Below, one piece after another: positions 24,987-33,308 of a DNA stretch of 49,096 nt. A model generated the notes under the pieces. The model saw nothing but the letters and a program-made list of their open reading frames with translations. It had not been told where the DNA came from and made no database searches. The stretch covers positions 1-49,096 of the forward strand of contig JAFLBP010000038.1 in assembly GCA_017303875.1 (NCBI GenBank). Direction: 5' to 3'. Within the stretch, counting starts at the first letter, position 1. Each line of letters opens with the position of its first letter. Position numbers and translations under genes: made by a program. Source of the DNA: Chitinophagales bacterium. Its GTDB lineage: Bacteria > Bacteroidota > Bacteroidia > Chitinophagales > Saprospiraceae.

Positions 24987-26933
24987 TTAAATTTTTATCA
25001 TTTTTTTTACTTTTTTTTCCTTTCCGTTTGTTATAGTGCAGTAATACACCCCGGGACTTCCTTTTATAATAATTTGATTTTCAGAAAAATAAAAAGGAAC
25101 TACCCTTCCCGAAGCATCCTGAATCCGAATCTGCTGCTCGCTTAATTTTTTTTCAGCATGTATAAAAAATATGCCATCTGCGCTCACTGTCGGGAATATT
25201 TGCAAGGCAAATCCGTTTTGTACCTGCTGTTGCGACACCGGATTTACGTATACTTCCGGCAAATTGGCCGAAGCAATCAGCACCGGACGCGCAGCCGACG
25301 GCGTATACAGGGTCTTAAAATAATCAATTTCCGGCGCACTGAAATCAAACATCGGATTAACCCAACGCGGCGGCAAACTCTGATACCAGACTTTTGCGCT
25401 CACCGACCAAACCCCTTTCGCCTGACCGATCGGTAATACATAGCGGATGCGATCGGCGCCACTACCCTCCTCTCCGTTTTCCAAACGATTAAAATCGGGG
25501 TCAAAAAGCGCCGCGCCAACGATCTGCGTGGTGTCGTACACCGGATCGCTACGTTTAAAACCTTGTGGCGTCAAACGGTTATCTTTCAAAGCCATTACCG
25601 CACGTTCCAGTACATTGGTAAAATTACCATTAACATCGCCGGTCGTTAATTCATAAATCTGCACCTGATCGGGGCGATTGATCTGCTGATAATGCGGCTC
25701 AAAAGGCTCCGACTCTCCCGCTAAACTGTAGTCGGCCTGCATGCCACCGGAATGAAAAATGACAGCCCCCGCAGCATCCTTCACTTCAAACTCCACCCAG
25801 GCCCGGCGCGAAGGATAACCCGAAGGGAACTTATGGCCGGCTTTGTTGACTAACTTTAATTCAAAAACGGCACTATCGCCCTGAAAAGTCAGGGCTTCCA
25901 GGCTTACATCCAGGGTTTGGGTTTGCAGCTGGCGCAGGGTTGCAGCAATGGTGCTGTCAAATTGTTCCGGCAAAGCATTAATACCCAGTGCAGCCCTGTG
26001 ATCGCGCATGATTTCCAACATTGCGGTATTGCCCCCGACAAGCGTATGCAGGCCGTAGGGAAATTTGGGGGTAAGGAACTGATAATTGCCGGAAATGATC
26101 ACCTCGTCATTGGTACGCGGCAAATGACAGCCCTGGCAGGTTATATTGTCCTGATCACTGTCGTAACGGGAGTTCAGCCATTCGTGATAAGTGGCCTGTT
26201 CTACAAAAGAGGTGCCGGTAGGGTTGCCTTGCAAATCAACCGCATCGGTAATCAGGGTGTGGCAGCCGGCGCAAAGCCCGGCATCGCCAATGTGCTCTCC
26301 ATATTTAGGCGTAACGCCGACAAACTGTTGCATGGGTGGCGCAAAAACCACTTCATACGGGCCGTAAGCAACCCGAATATGGTTGGTGTCAAAATGCAAT
26401 TTGCCGGAATGCAGACTTCCAAGGTTACCGGGCGCCTGCGCATGACAGGCCTGACAGGTGACGCCGTCTAACCCAAGGGTATCCGACAATAGGTCGGCAA
26501 GTACATAATATGGCTTGTAATCGTGCAATTTCGCCTGATAATGCCCTGCCGGCGCATGACAACTGGTGCACTTGTCCTGAAGTGCGAGGCTGTGGCCGGG
26601 GTTGACCAGCACCTCATGCCGCACCTTGGCACGCCAGAACGGGTCTTTGGCGCTATTGCCCATGATAGAGCTGCGCCAATCGTCATACATATTAATATCG
26701 TCTCCGGTATTACTTACTAAAGCCAGCATGTTGCTGTCGCGGCCATGGCAGCCGCCGCAAGTTTTGGCAGTAGGGAAAAGGATATTGGAATCAATGACCA
26801 ACAGATCCATGGGCGGATGGCCGGGCGGCAGAAGTGGCGCGTAGGGCATTGCCACGGGCTTGTCGGCAGAAAAAGCGGCCATGGCCATTACCACAAGTGC
26901 CAGCAGAGTGAAGGGCAGGAGAAATCGTTTCAT
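24987..26933 (-). CDS. Pentaheme c-type cytochrome with T9SS type A sorting tail
   Basis: 648 aa. Signal peptide at 1-22 (ending AMAAFSA). Five heme motifs lie between 59 and 270: CGGCH (59), CTSCH (122), CQACH (160), CAGCH (221) and CQGCH (266), resembling the cytochrome c554 / multiheme scaffold. His residues such as H41 and those in the HSLALQD region could supply distal ligands. Residues from about 350 to 560 form a beta-rich domain (FELKLVNKAGHKFPSGYPSRRAW). The last 70 residues (IFPTVSADGIFFIH, RIQDASGRVVPF, GVYYCTITNGKEKKVKKMIKI) have the T9SS type A form. It follows surE and a small membrane protein with only 3 bp between, so it is the end of that operon. It is expected at the cell surface, where it could pass electrons. 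Substrate and partner are unknown. Confidence 0.8.
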   Translation of the reverse strand: MKRFLLPFTLLALVVMAMAAFSADKPVAMPYAPLLPPGHPPMDLLVIDSNILFPTAKTCGGCHGRDSNMLALVSNTGDDINMYDDWRSSIMGNSAKDPFWRAKVRHEVLVNPGHSLALQDKCTSCHAPAGHYQAKLHDYKPYYVLADLLSDTLGLDGVTCQACHAQAPGNLGSLHSGKLHFDTNHIRVAYGPYEVVFAPPMQQFVGVTPKYGEHIGDAGLCAGCHTLITDAVDLQGNPTGTSFVEQATYHEWLNSRYDSDQDNITCQGCHLPRTNDEVIISGNYQFLTPKFPYGLHTLVGGNTAMLEIMRDHRAALGINALPEQFDSTIAATLRQLQTQTLDVSLEALTFQGDSAVFELKLVNKAGHKFPSGYPSRRAWVEFEVKDAAGAVIFHSGGMQADYSLAGESEPFEPHYQQINRPDQVQIYELTTGDVNGNFTNVLERAVMALKDNRLTPQGFKRSDPVYDTTQIVGAALFDPDFNRLENGEEGSGADRIRYVLPIGQAKGVWSVSAKVWYQSLPPRWVNPMFDFSAPEIDYFKTLYTPSAARPVLIASANLPEVYVNPVSQQQVQNGFALQIFPTVSADGIFFIHAEKKLSEQQIRIQDASGRVVPFYFSENQIIIKGSPGVYYCTITNGKEKKVKKMIKI

Positions 26934-26936
26934 GGC

Positions 26937-27239
26937 TTACTGCATGAGTTTAATACCAAAAACAAACAACCAGGCCAGAGCCAGGACAGAGGTTACAATC
27001 ACTAAGCCGCGAACGGTGGCTTCGTGCCTGCGTTTGTGGTATAAATTCAGGAGAAAAGCATTCAGCGCAAGGCCGAGAATAGCAGCGGTACGCAGCCTGA
27101 AATTTTCTGAAAAGCCCACTTTGTTGGCGGCGCCCCATTTTTCCAGCAAAACAAAAATTTCATAAAACAGGACAAAGCCCATGAGGGGCAAAAGGGTGCC
27201 TGCAAGCAGGCCCACCCAAACTTGATTGCGCTGAAACAT
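26937..27239 (-). CDS. Small membrane protein (three TM helices)
   Basis: 100 aa with hydrophobic helices at about 8-31 (VGLLAGTLLPLMGFVLFYEIF), 49-66 (TAAILGLALNAFLLNLY) and 79-97 (VIVTSVLALAWLFVFGIKL). The middle loop is basic (YHKRRHEATVR), which places it in the cytoplasm by the positive-inside rule. The start ATG overlaps the surE stop (TGATG), so translation is coupled. The stop lies 3 bp from the cytochrome start. No named family is recognised. Sitting between surE and the cytochrome suggests a membrane anchor or assembly role, which is inference. Confidence 0.7.
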   Translation of the reverse strand: MFQRNQVWVGLLAGTLLPLMGFVLFYEIFVLLEKWGAANKVGFSENFRLRTAAILGLALNAFLLNLYHKRRHEATVRGLVIVTSVLALAWLFVFGIKLMQ

Positions 27240-28015
27240 CAGACGGTCAGATTTTGTAGTGAGGTAATATTTTCGAGCAGGCCGTAGTTGGTCAGGTCGT
27301 GCTTGGAAGGCACTACGGAGATGTAATTGTTTTTCAAGGCCCAGATGTCAGTATCTTCCCCTTCATCTTCATTGATGAACTCGCCGGTCAGCCAGTAATA
27401 AGGACGCCCGCCGGGGTCGCGGCCTTCAATAAAATTTTCCACCCAACGGGCATTGGCCTGACGGCAAACGCGAAGCCCCTGGATTTGAGCGGCCGGTATT
27501 TTAGGGAAATTGACATTGAGCAATGCGCCGTCCAACCCGTTTTCCTGAAGCATCCAGGACATCAACTGTTCCACCCAGGGTTGTGCCGGACGAAAGTCGG
27601 CGTCAAAACTGAAGTCGTCTAAGGAAAAACCAATACTGCGAATTCCTTCCACCGACGCCTCCATAGCTGCCGACAGGGTTCCGGAGTAAATGATATTGAT
27701 GGAGGCATTGCTGCCGTGGTTAATGCCAGATACACAGAGGTCAATCGGCCGGTCTTTAAGCACCACGTGTTTGGCGAGTTTTACGCAATCTACCGGGGTG
27801 CCGGAGCACTCCCAGGCTTCAATGCCATCGAAGACCTGCACCTTTTTCAGGCGGAGCGGGTCGTGGATGGTAATGGCATGGCCTTTGGCGCTTTGGGGCG
27901 AATCGGGCGCGACGACAACGACCTCGCCAATGCGGGCGGCCATTTCAACGAGGGCGCGAATTCCGGGTGCGACGATCCCGTCGTCGTTGGTTACAAGAAT
28001 CAATGGTTTCGACAT
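27239..28015 (-). CDS. surE: 5'/3'-nucleotidase SurE
   Basis: 258 aa from the ATG at 28015 (MSKPLILVTNDDGIVAPG). A longer frame to 28132 adds an unrelated basic-hydrophobic extension. The metal-binding acids D11 and D12 in NDDG, the SPQSAKGHAIT loop, the GTPVDCVKL segment and ISGINHGSNASINIIYSGTL are all conserved. SurE is a divalent-metal cytosolic phosphatase acting on nucleoside 5'/3'-monophosphates and short polyphosphates. A TACCTTTG box ends only 4 nt before this ATG, so the transcript is probably leaderless. It is translationally coupled to the 3-TM protein. In many Bacteroidota a lipid A gene (lpxB) follows surE, and here it is absent. Confidence 0.95.
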   Translation of the reverse strand: MSKPLILVTNDDGIVAPGIRALVEMAARIGEVVVVAPDSPQSAKGHAITIHDPLRLKKVQVFDGIEAWECSGTPVDCVKLAKHVVLKDRPIDLCVSGINHGSNASINIIYSGTLSAAMEASVEGIRSIGFSLDDFSFDADFRPAQPWVEQLMSWMLQENGLDGALLNVNFPKIPAAQIQGLRVCRQANARWVENFIEGRDPGGRPYYWLTGEFINEDEGEDTDIWALKNNYISVVPSKHDLTNYGLLENITSLQNLTV

Positions 28016-28019
28016 TCTG

Positions 28020-28027
28020 CAAAGGTA
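28020..28027 (-). promoter_or_regulatory. -7 element of surE giving a leaderless message
   Basis: TACCTTTG on the minus strand, 4 nt upstream of the surE ATG. Transcription would start at or within a base or two of the start codon. The 28016-28300 divergent interval holds this and otherwise AT-rich sequence, with no clear box for the LysM gene on the other strand. Confidence 0.55.
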
Positions 28028-28300
28028 AACAAGCTGTTTTAGAGTATATTTAAAGAACAGATTAATTGTTGATTTTGACAATGTAATACCTTTTTTGAGC
28101 GTTTTTAGCACAGGATGGCAATATTGCAGCAAGAACTTGTTTCTTTTTTTTATAAATATTATCAGAAACCCTTAATCTTGCGGTTAAAAATTGTCAATAC
28201 CCTTCAAAATCAGGCGCTTATTCGGAATTTAAAAACCTCTTTCAGAGCTGATTTTCTGAACACAGTTGCGCCCGGGTAGCTTTCCACCAAACCGTCTTTT

Positions 28301-30145
28301 ATGAAACATCTGATCTCGCTTTCTGCATTCTTCCTTCTGGCCGCCTTTGCATTACAGGCGCAAAATTCGCCCCTGTATATCATTTACACGCGCGACTGCG
28401 TACACCAGCTGGAGTACCGCTACACCTATAATAATAATACGGTGGTGGGGTATTCTGTTCAACCCAGTCCAAACGAGCAGTTTTTGTTGACCGCCGGTAT
28501 TCAGGGCATTACCTCCACTACCCTGCCCAAAGGTGCGGTGAACTGTACCCAGTTTACCATGAATGAAGCCTTTACCGACGCTGTGAACCGCAACACGCGC
28601 CAGGTATATATGGTGCACCAAACCAGCAGCGGTTACCTGATGATGCCGATTATTGCGGCAACGCAGGTTTCTCGTTACGGCTCGGTTTATCAATATAAAG
28701 CGCCGTATTACTCCTTTGCCGTAGATACCAGCAATTTAGTGTACGGGCAAAACATTGCGCTGCCGGGTACGCAGGCCTATATCTATTTTACCGGCCATAA
28801 AATGATCAATTGCCGCGCAGAATATGCTTTCCGCCGCGAACCCACCCAACAGGGTGCAGAACGCTCCGACTTTGAATTCATTCCCGGTATCGGCGTAACG
28901 GCCAACCGCACCGGCCTCTCGGCCATGGAAGCCGAAAACAACCAGTACCGGCTTGTAAAGTTCGACGGCCTGGCCCTGGAAGACTACCTCAACAGCATTT
29001 GCCCCAACAGCGCCAGCACTGCACCGGTTTCCAAATGGACGCCCGAAGTGAGCAACCGCCCCATCACGGAGCCTGACAAAGAAACCTCTTCGCTGCCACA
29101 AACGGTTACCGGCAATACCCCGGCTGGCCCTCCCGGCGCTTTGGCCAGCTGCCCCGTATTGCCAACATTCGGGTACCACATCGTGCAGCCCAGTGAATCG
29201 CTCAACCGCATCGCACGTACTTACGGCACCGACGCAAAAACACTGATGAAGTGGAATAAAATTGCCAATCCGGATAAAATCGAGATTTGCACCCGACTTC
29301 AGGTGCTGCCCACAGCCGACATCGCCCGCTACACTACCAATAAAGGCAATATCAGCTACAAATACCCGGCCCCGATTACTACCGGCCCCGGCACAACACC
29401 TCAGTACCTGTACTGGTCTGCGCCCGCAGCTACCGAACCCGCCGTGTACAACTACACTCCCCCGGCGCCTGCTGCCTACAATACCCTGACGAACACGAGT
29501 CCGGCGCCGACGGCTGTTTCACCGACTACCACAACCAACACAAATACTCCGCTCATTCACGTGGTGCAGCGCGGCGAAACCCTCTCCGGACTTGCCCGCC
29601 GTTATGGGTATACAGAAGAGCGTTTCCGTCAGATCAATGGATTTCCGGCAACAGGTGATATTACGATCTATGCCGGCCAACCACTCTATGCATCAGAATG
29701 CAACCTGCCGGGTAGCAATGTGAACAGCTTCCCTGCCAATAATATTTCTAATCCCGTTAATGATCCGAAACCTGCCGAGTACAACACCAATTACAATACA
29801 CCGACACCTGCACCGGCATACGACAACTCCAACATCTTCCGTGAAGAACCCGTTGGCGGCAGTGGTGTGGAATACAAAGGTGGTGGCTGGGGCAATCAGC
29901 CCGGTTCGGCTGGAAACACCAATCCCGCACCCGCTCCTGCACAATACAACACGGCAACGCCTGCTCCGGCGCCGGTGAATAACAACGTGACCAGTTTCCA
30001 GGAATACGTGGTTATTCAGGGCGAAACGATCAATTCCATTGCGTACAAACTGAAAGTTAACCCGCGCGAGCTGGCCCTGGCAAACGGTTTGGAAGTAAAT
30101 GAGACCCTGATCGGTGGACAAAAATTGTTGGTGCCGCGTCAGTAA
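28301..30145 (+). CDS. Exported protein with three LysM domains
   Basis: 614 aa. Signal peptide 1-20 (ending AFALQAQ). The first 260 residues are an unrecognised beta-rich exported domain. LysM 1 is at about 292-340 (YHIVQPSESLNRIARTYGTDAKTLMKWNKI), LysM 2 at about 419-466 (HVVQRGETLSGLARRYGYTEERFRQINGF) and LysM 3 at 568-614 (EYVVIQGETINSIAYKLKVNPRELALANGL). They are joined by low-complexity Pro/Thr/Asn linkers that look flexible. LysM domains bind N-acetylglucosamine polymers such as peptidoglycan, so the protein probably sits in the cell wall. No hydrolase motif is seen. Its own terminator lies at 30185-30239. Confidence 0.9.
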   Translation: MKHLISLSAFFLLAAFALQAQNSPLYIIYTRDCVHQLEYRYTYNNNTVVGYSVQPSPNEQFLLTAGIQGITSTTLPKGAVNCTQFTMNEAFTDAVNRNTRQVYMVHQTSSGYLMMPIIAATQVSRYGSVYQYKAPYYSFAVDTSNLVYGQNIALPGTQAYIYFTGHKMINCRAEYAFRREPTQQGAERSDFEFIPGIGVTANRTGLSAMEAENNQYRLVKFDGLALEDYLNSICPNSASTAPVSKWTPEVSNRPITEPDKETSSLPQTVTGNTPAGPPGALASCPVLPTFGYHIVQPSESLNRIARTYGTDAKTLMKWNKIANPDKIEICTRLQVLPTADIARYTTNKGNISYKYPAPITTGPGTTPQYLYWSAPAATEPAVYNYTPPAPAAYNTLTNTSPAPTAVSPTTTTNTNTPLIHVVQRGETLSGLARRYGYTEERFRQINGFPATGDITIYAGQPLYASECNLPGSNVNSFPANNISNPVNDPKPAEYNTNYNTPTPAPAYDNSNIFREEPVGGSGVEYKGGGWGNQPGSAGNTNPAPAPAQYNTATPAPAPVNNNVTSFQEYVVIQGETINSIAYKLKVNPRELALANGLEVNETLIGGQKLLVPRQ

Positions 30146-30184
30146 TGATAAGATACTGATTTTCAGGATTTTAAATTAAAGTTG

Positions 30185-30239
30185 AATCCGAATTTTTCAG
30201 AAAGCGCCCAACGCTCCGCTGAAAAATTCGGATTTTTTT
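30185..30239 (+). terminator. Strong intrinsic terminator after the LysM gene
   Basis: 16-bp stem AATCCGAATTTTTCAG / CTGAAAAATTCGGATT with an inner AGCG/CGCT pair in the loop, followed by seven T. It overlaps the stop codon of cutA on the other strand. Confidence 0.9.
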
Positions 30240-30552
30240 ATACACCCCTCGTACTGGCTTCTATCCAGTTTTCATATTCAATATTGGCATTTGCCGTAAG
30301 TCGCATGACACAAGGGGTATCATAAGGATGTTCGGATAAAATAAATGCCTCCAATGCCGGCATCCTGGCAGTCGAGGTTTTAAGTAAAGAGACCCATTCT
30401 CCTTCCTGTTGCACGGCCCCGTCCCACCAATAAGCGCTCCCGATCGGGAAATAATTGGCGCAGGCGGCGAGGCGTTGCTCGACGGCGGCGTTGCCGATAC
30501 GCCGGGCGCAGGCTTCATCGGGATGCGTAACGTAACAGATGAAAAAAGCCAT
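30238..30552 (-). CDS. cutA: Divalent-cation tolerance protein CutA
   Basis: 104 aa from the ATG at 30552 (MAFFICYVTHPDEACARRIGN). A longer frame runs upstream but overlaps the diverging glycosyltransferase and is not CutA-like. Conserved features are VEQRLAACANYFPIGSAYWWDG, EGEWVSLLKTSTARMPALEAFILSEHPYDTPCV and the C-terminal YENWIEAST. CutA is a small trimeric ferredoxin-like protein, historically tied to copper tolerance, with a debated role. It is transcribed divergently from the glycosyltransferase with only 6 bp between the chosen starts, so their promoters must overlap the coding ends. Confidence 0.9.
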   Translation of the reverse strand: MAFFICYVTHPDEACARRIGNAAVEQRLAACANYFPIGSAYWWDGAVQQEGEWVSLLKTSTARMPALEAFILSEHPYDTPCVMRLTANANIEYENWIEASTRGV

Positions 30553-30558
30553 AAGCGG

Positions 30559-31728
30559 ATGAATCAGGTAAGCGGCAAATGTCCGTTCTTTGCTGCAAAT
30601 TTGAGTGCTTTGGGCAAAAAAATCAGCATCATTTCTCCTGCGCATCCTTTGCGCGGCGGCATAGCGGCTTCCTCGGAACGATTGGCCCGGCAACTAATAT
30701 CGGAAGGGCATGAGGTAATTATGTGGTCGTACAGCCTGCAATACCCGAATTTTCTGTTTCCCGGCAAAACACAATACAGCAGTGACCCTGCGCCTGAAGA
30801 CCTGCATATTCGCACTTGTATTAACTCCATAAATCCATTCAACTGGATACGGGTGGCCTATCTGCTGGGCCGCGCCAAACCAGACCTGATCGTTTGTCGT
30901 TTCTGGCTCCCCCTGATGGGCCCTTGTCTGGGCGCTATTTTACACCTTGTGCATTGGTTTGGGGCGGGTAAAGCCGAACGTGTTGCCTTAGTGGACAATA
31001 TGATTCCGCATGAAAAACGGCCGGGTGATCGCCTCTTTTCCCGTTGGTTTTGCAGCGCCTGTGATCGCTTTGTGGTGATGTCGCAATCGGTGGGAGACGA
31101 CATAAAACAGTTTGCGCCGAAGAAACCTCAGGCATTTGCACCACATCCGATTTATGATATTTACGGGGAAAAATTAGATAAAAAGCAAGCCAGAAATCTG
31201 CTACAAGTGCCTGAAAATGAAAACATTATTCTGTTTTTTGGCATTATTCGCGCATACAAGGGTTTGGATCTGCTGCTTGAGGCGCTGGCGCTCATTCCGG
31301 AGGTGCACCTCATCATTGCCGGAGAGCCTTATGGCGACTGGTCGCCTTATGCTGAACAAATAGAACGGCTGCAATTGCGCAATCGCATCACGCTGCACAC
31401 CGATTTTATTCCCGCCGAACGGGTCAATCAATATTTTTCCGCCGCCGATTTGGTGGTACAGCCTTATAAAACCGCCACACAAAGCGGGATTTCACAAATA
31501 GCCTATCATTTCGATAAACCAATGGTGGTTACGCATGTGGGCGGTTTGCCTGAAATTGTTCCGCACGGAAAGGCCGGTTATGTGGTAGCGCCCGAAGCGC
31601 AAGCCATTGCCGATGCCATTCAGGACTTCTTCCAACATCAACGTGCAACAGCTATGGAAGCCGGTGTCCGGGAAGCCAAAAAACGTTTCTCCTGGAAAAA
31701 CCTGAGTTCAGTGATCAGTGAACAGTGA
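30559..31728 (+). CDS. GT4-type glycosyltransferase
   Basis: 389 aa from the ATG at 30559. The start is uncertain: the divergent cutA leaves 6 bp, and a downstream TTG nearer GKKISIISPAHPLRGG is possible. The first Rossmann domain opens with KKISIISPAHPLRGGIAASSERLA. The second carries ILFFGIIRAYKGLDLLLEAL (donor-binding) and RITLHTDFIPAERVNQYFSAADLVVQP. Where most GT4 enzymes have the E-x7-E motif, this protein has TQSGISQIAYHFDKP, lacking both Glu, so the donor site is a variant. It is retaining, NDP-sugar dependent and probably acts on surface polysaccharide, though no such cluster is present. The last residues (SVISEQ) and stop come from the heptamer repeat. Confidence 0.8.
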   Translation: MNQVSGKCPFFAANLSALGKKISIISPAHPLRGGIAASSERLARQLISEGHEVIMWSYSLQYPNFLFPGKTQYSSDPAPEDLHIRTCINSINPFNWIRVAYLLGRAKPDLIVCRFWLPLMGPCLGAILHLVHWFGAGKAERVALVDNMIPHEKRPGDRLFSRWFCSACDRFVVMSQSVGDDIKQFAPKKPQAFAPHPIYDIYGEKLDKKQARNLLQVPENENIILFFGIIRAYKGLDLLLEALALIPEVHLIIAGEPYGDWSPYAEQIERLQLRNRITLHTDFIPAERVNQYFSAADLVVQPYKTATQSGISQIAYHFDKPMVVTHVGGLPEIVPHGKAGYVVAPEAQAIADAIQDFFQHQRATAMEAGVREAKKRFSWKNLSSVISEQ

Positions 31729-31952
31729 ACAGTCAGCAGTGAACAGTCAGCAGTTATCAGTCAGCAGTTAGCAGTCAGCAGTGATCAGTTAGCAGTTAGC
31801 AGTCAGCAGTTAGCAGTGAACAGTCAGCAGTTAGCAGGTTTTTCATGCTGAAGTTACCCTGATAACTGTTGACTGATCACTGCTGACTGCTGACTGATAA
31901 CTGTTGACTGATAACTGCTAACTGCTGACTGATCACTAATCACTGATCACTG
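31709..31952. repeat. Large inverted array of CAGTNAN heptamers
   Basis: The left arm has 18 contiguous 7-bp units (31709-31834) of the form CAGT-N-A-N: CAGTGAA, CAGTCAG, CAGTTAG, CAGTTAT, CAGTGAT. After a 27-nt centre, the right arm (31862-31952) has 13 units of the reverse complement type (ATAACTG, TTGACTG, CTGACTG, ATCACTG). The arms can fold into a long, imperfect hairpin in DNA or RNA. Both flanking genes are convergent and end inside it: the plus gene ends CAG-TGA at 31723-31728 and the minus gene ends CAG-TGA at 31952-31947. Confidence 0.95.
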
Positions 31953-33128
31953 AACAACATGGCCGACGAACTGTGCGGCGTTGTCGATGATACGTGTTTT
32001 GGCGCGACGAAAACCGAGGCCACAGGCTTCGTAGACGTAGAACACGCCTGCCTGATAATAGTAGCCTTGTGTGTCGGTGGCAAGTTTTGTATATTCCTGA
32101 TAAACAGATGCTTGCCCTTCGTAGTCGCCTTCATTGCGCTCGGCGATCAGGCCGATTTCATCGTGGATGGTAACGTTGGCGCCTTCGCGCCCAAAAAGTA
32201 CCTTTTGTACATAGGGATAATCCGTGCGACCGATTGGCTCAGTAAAGGATGTTTCCAGGAGCAAGGGGTGCATGGGGTATAAATCCCAAAGATGCGCCAT
32301 GATGCCCTTGGATTGAAACAACATCGTGTAGGCAGGATTGAGAATGATCGTCAGATCTTTACGTACGATCTCGGTGAGGATGCGGCAAAGCTCCGGCTCA
32401 TCCTGTGCGATGTATTCCCAGGGGGTAAGTTTGAACCAAAAATCGCAGCGGGTGAAGGTGCCGTTGGCATTGGGCGCGTAAATACCTTCCACCTCGGAGA
32501 AAGTGACTTCATCCATATAACAGAAATGCACTTCAAGACCGGCCTCCTCGGCAGCGCGCATCATGACGTGTACATTGTTGTCGTCTTCCGGAGCATCGCG
32601 CAGGGTGCTGAATAAAATGGACGGATGCTTGCGCGGGTTCATGGCGATGAGGCGCTCAAAATTTTCAATCAGTGCATCATACACAAAATTGAACTGGAGG
32701 CTTTCGTCGATATTATTGGCTTTGAGTTGCGCCCATTGTATGATGGCGGTTTCCGGCAGCGAGGTCGGCGTGTCGGCATTGAATTCCAGCAATTTAATGG
32801 GCAGGCCATCGACGCCGCCGGCAAAATCGAAACGACCGTACAGGTGCAGGTTACCATCGCGCTCCCAGGTAATACGGATCATTTCATGTAAATTGGCAGG
32901 AATACCGAGGGTATCGAGTTTATTATTGTACAGCACGTACTCGGCGGCATGTACAAACATATCATAGAGTTTATTGCCAGCCTCATAAAAGGCCTCCCGC
33001 TCCGGATCGGATATAACGGCTAATTCGGAGGTGAGGTAATCGGCGGCTTCATCGGAAATGAAGTAATCCCAACCAAGGGCATTAAAAACCGAGTTGGGCA
33101 GTTGTGTGATGGGCGTGAATTGATTCAT
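31947..33128 (-). CDS. Glutathionylspermidine-synthase-like ATP-grasp ligase
   Basis: 393 aa from the ATG at 33128 (MNQFTPITQLPNSVFNALGWDYF), the start giving the usual family N terminus. It matches the C-terminal synthetase part of glutathionylspermidine synthase (GSP_synth), the pre-ATP-grasp fold: ITWERDGNLHLYGRFDFAGG, LPIKLLEFNADTPTSLPET, NPAYTMLFQSKGIMAHLWDLYP and KVLFGREGANVTIHDE. The amidase half of E. coli Gsp is missing, as in YgiC/YjfC-type proteins. Such stand-alone enzymes probably join a peptide-like acid to an amine using ATP. Bacteroidota often lack glutathione, so the natural pair is unknown. The stop lies in the heptamer array. It is divergent from DUF3050 (180 bp). Confidence 0.85.
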   Translation of the reverse strand: MNQFTPITQLPNSVFNALGWDYFISDEAADYLTSELAVISDPEREAFYEAGNKLYDMFVHAAEYVLYNNKLDTLGIPANLHEMIRITWERDGNLHLYGRFDFAGGVDGLPIKLLEFNADTPTSLPETAIIQWAQLKANNIDESLQFNFVYDALIENFERLIAMNPRKHPSILFSTLRDAPEDDNNVHVMMRAAEEAGLEVHFCYMDEVTFSEVEGIYAPNANGTFTRCDFWFKLTPWEYIAQDEPELCRILTEIVRKDLTIILNPAYTMLFQSKGIMAHLWDLYPMHPLLLETSFTEPIGRTDYPYVQKVLFGREGANVTIHDEIGLIAERNEGDYEGQASVYQEYTKLATDTQGYYYQAGVFYVYEACGLGFRRAKTRIIDNAAQFVGHVVQ

Positions 33129-33308
33129 AATGGCGCAAATAAGGTGCAAGTTAGGGCATTGATGGCATTTTTTTTGACGAATACAAGGAGCGCGGCGACG
33201 AGGGTGTCTATCAACTATTTTTTCAGGAATTTGTTAAGCCATCGCCGCAACCAAACCCAAGGTTGTGCGCGTATATGCATACCCAATACACAAAAACAAA
33301 TTCTGTTT

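Noticed and set aside
31709..31952. CRISPR array
   Set aside because: The units are 7 bp with no spacers and are arranged as inverted arms. No cas gene is present.
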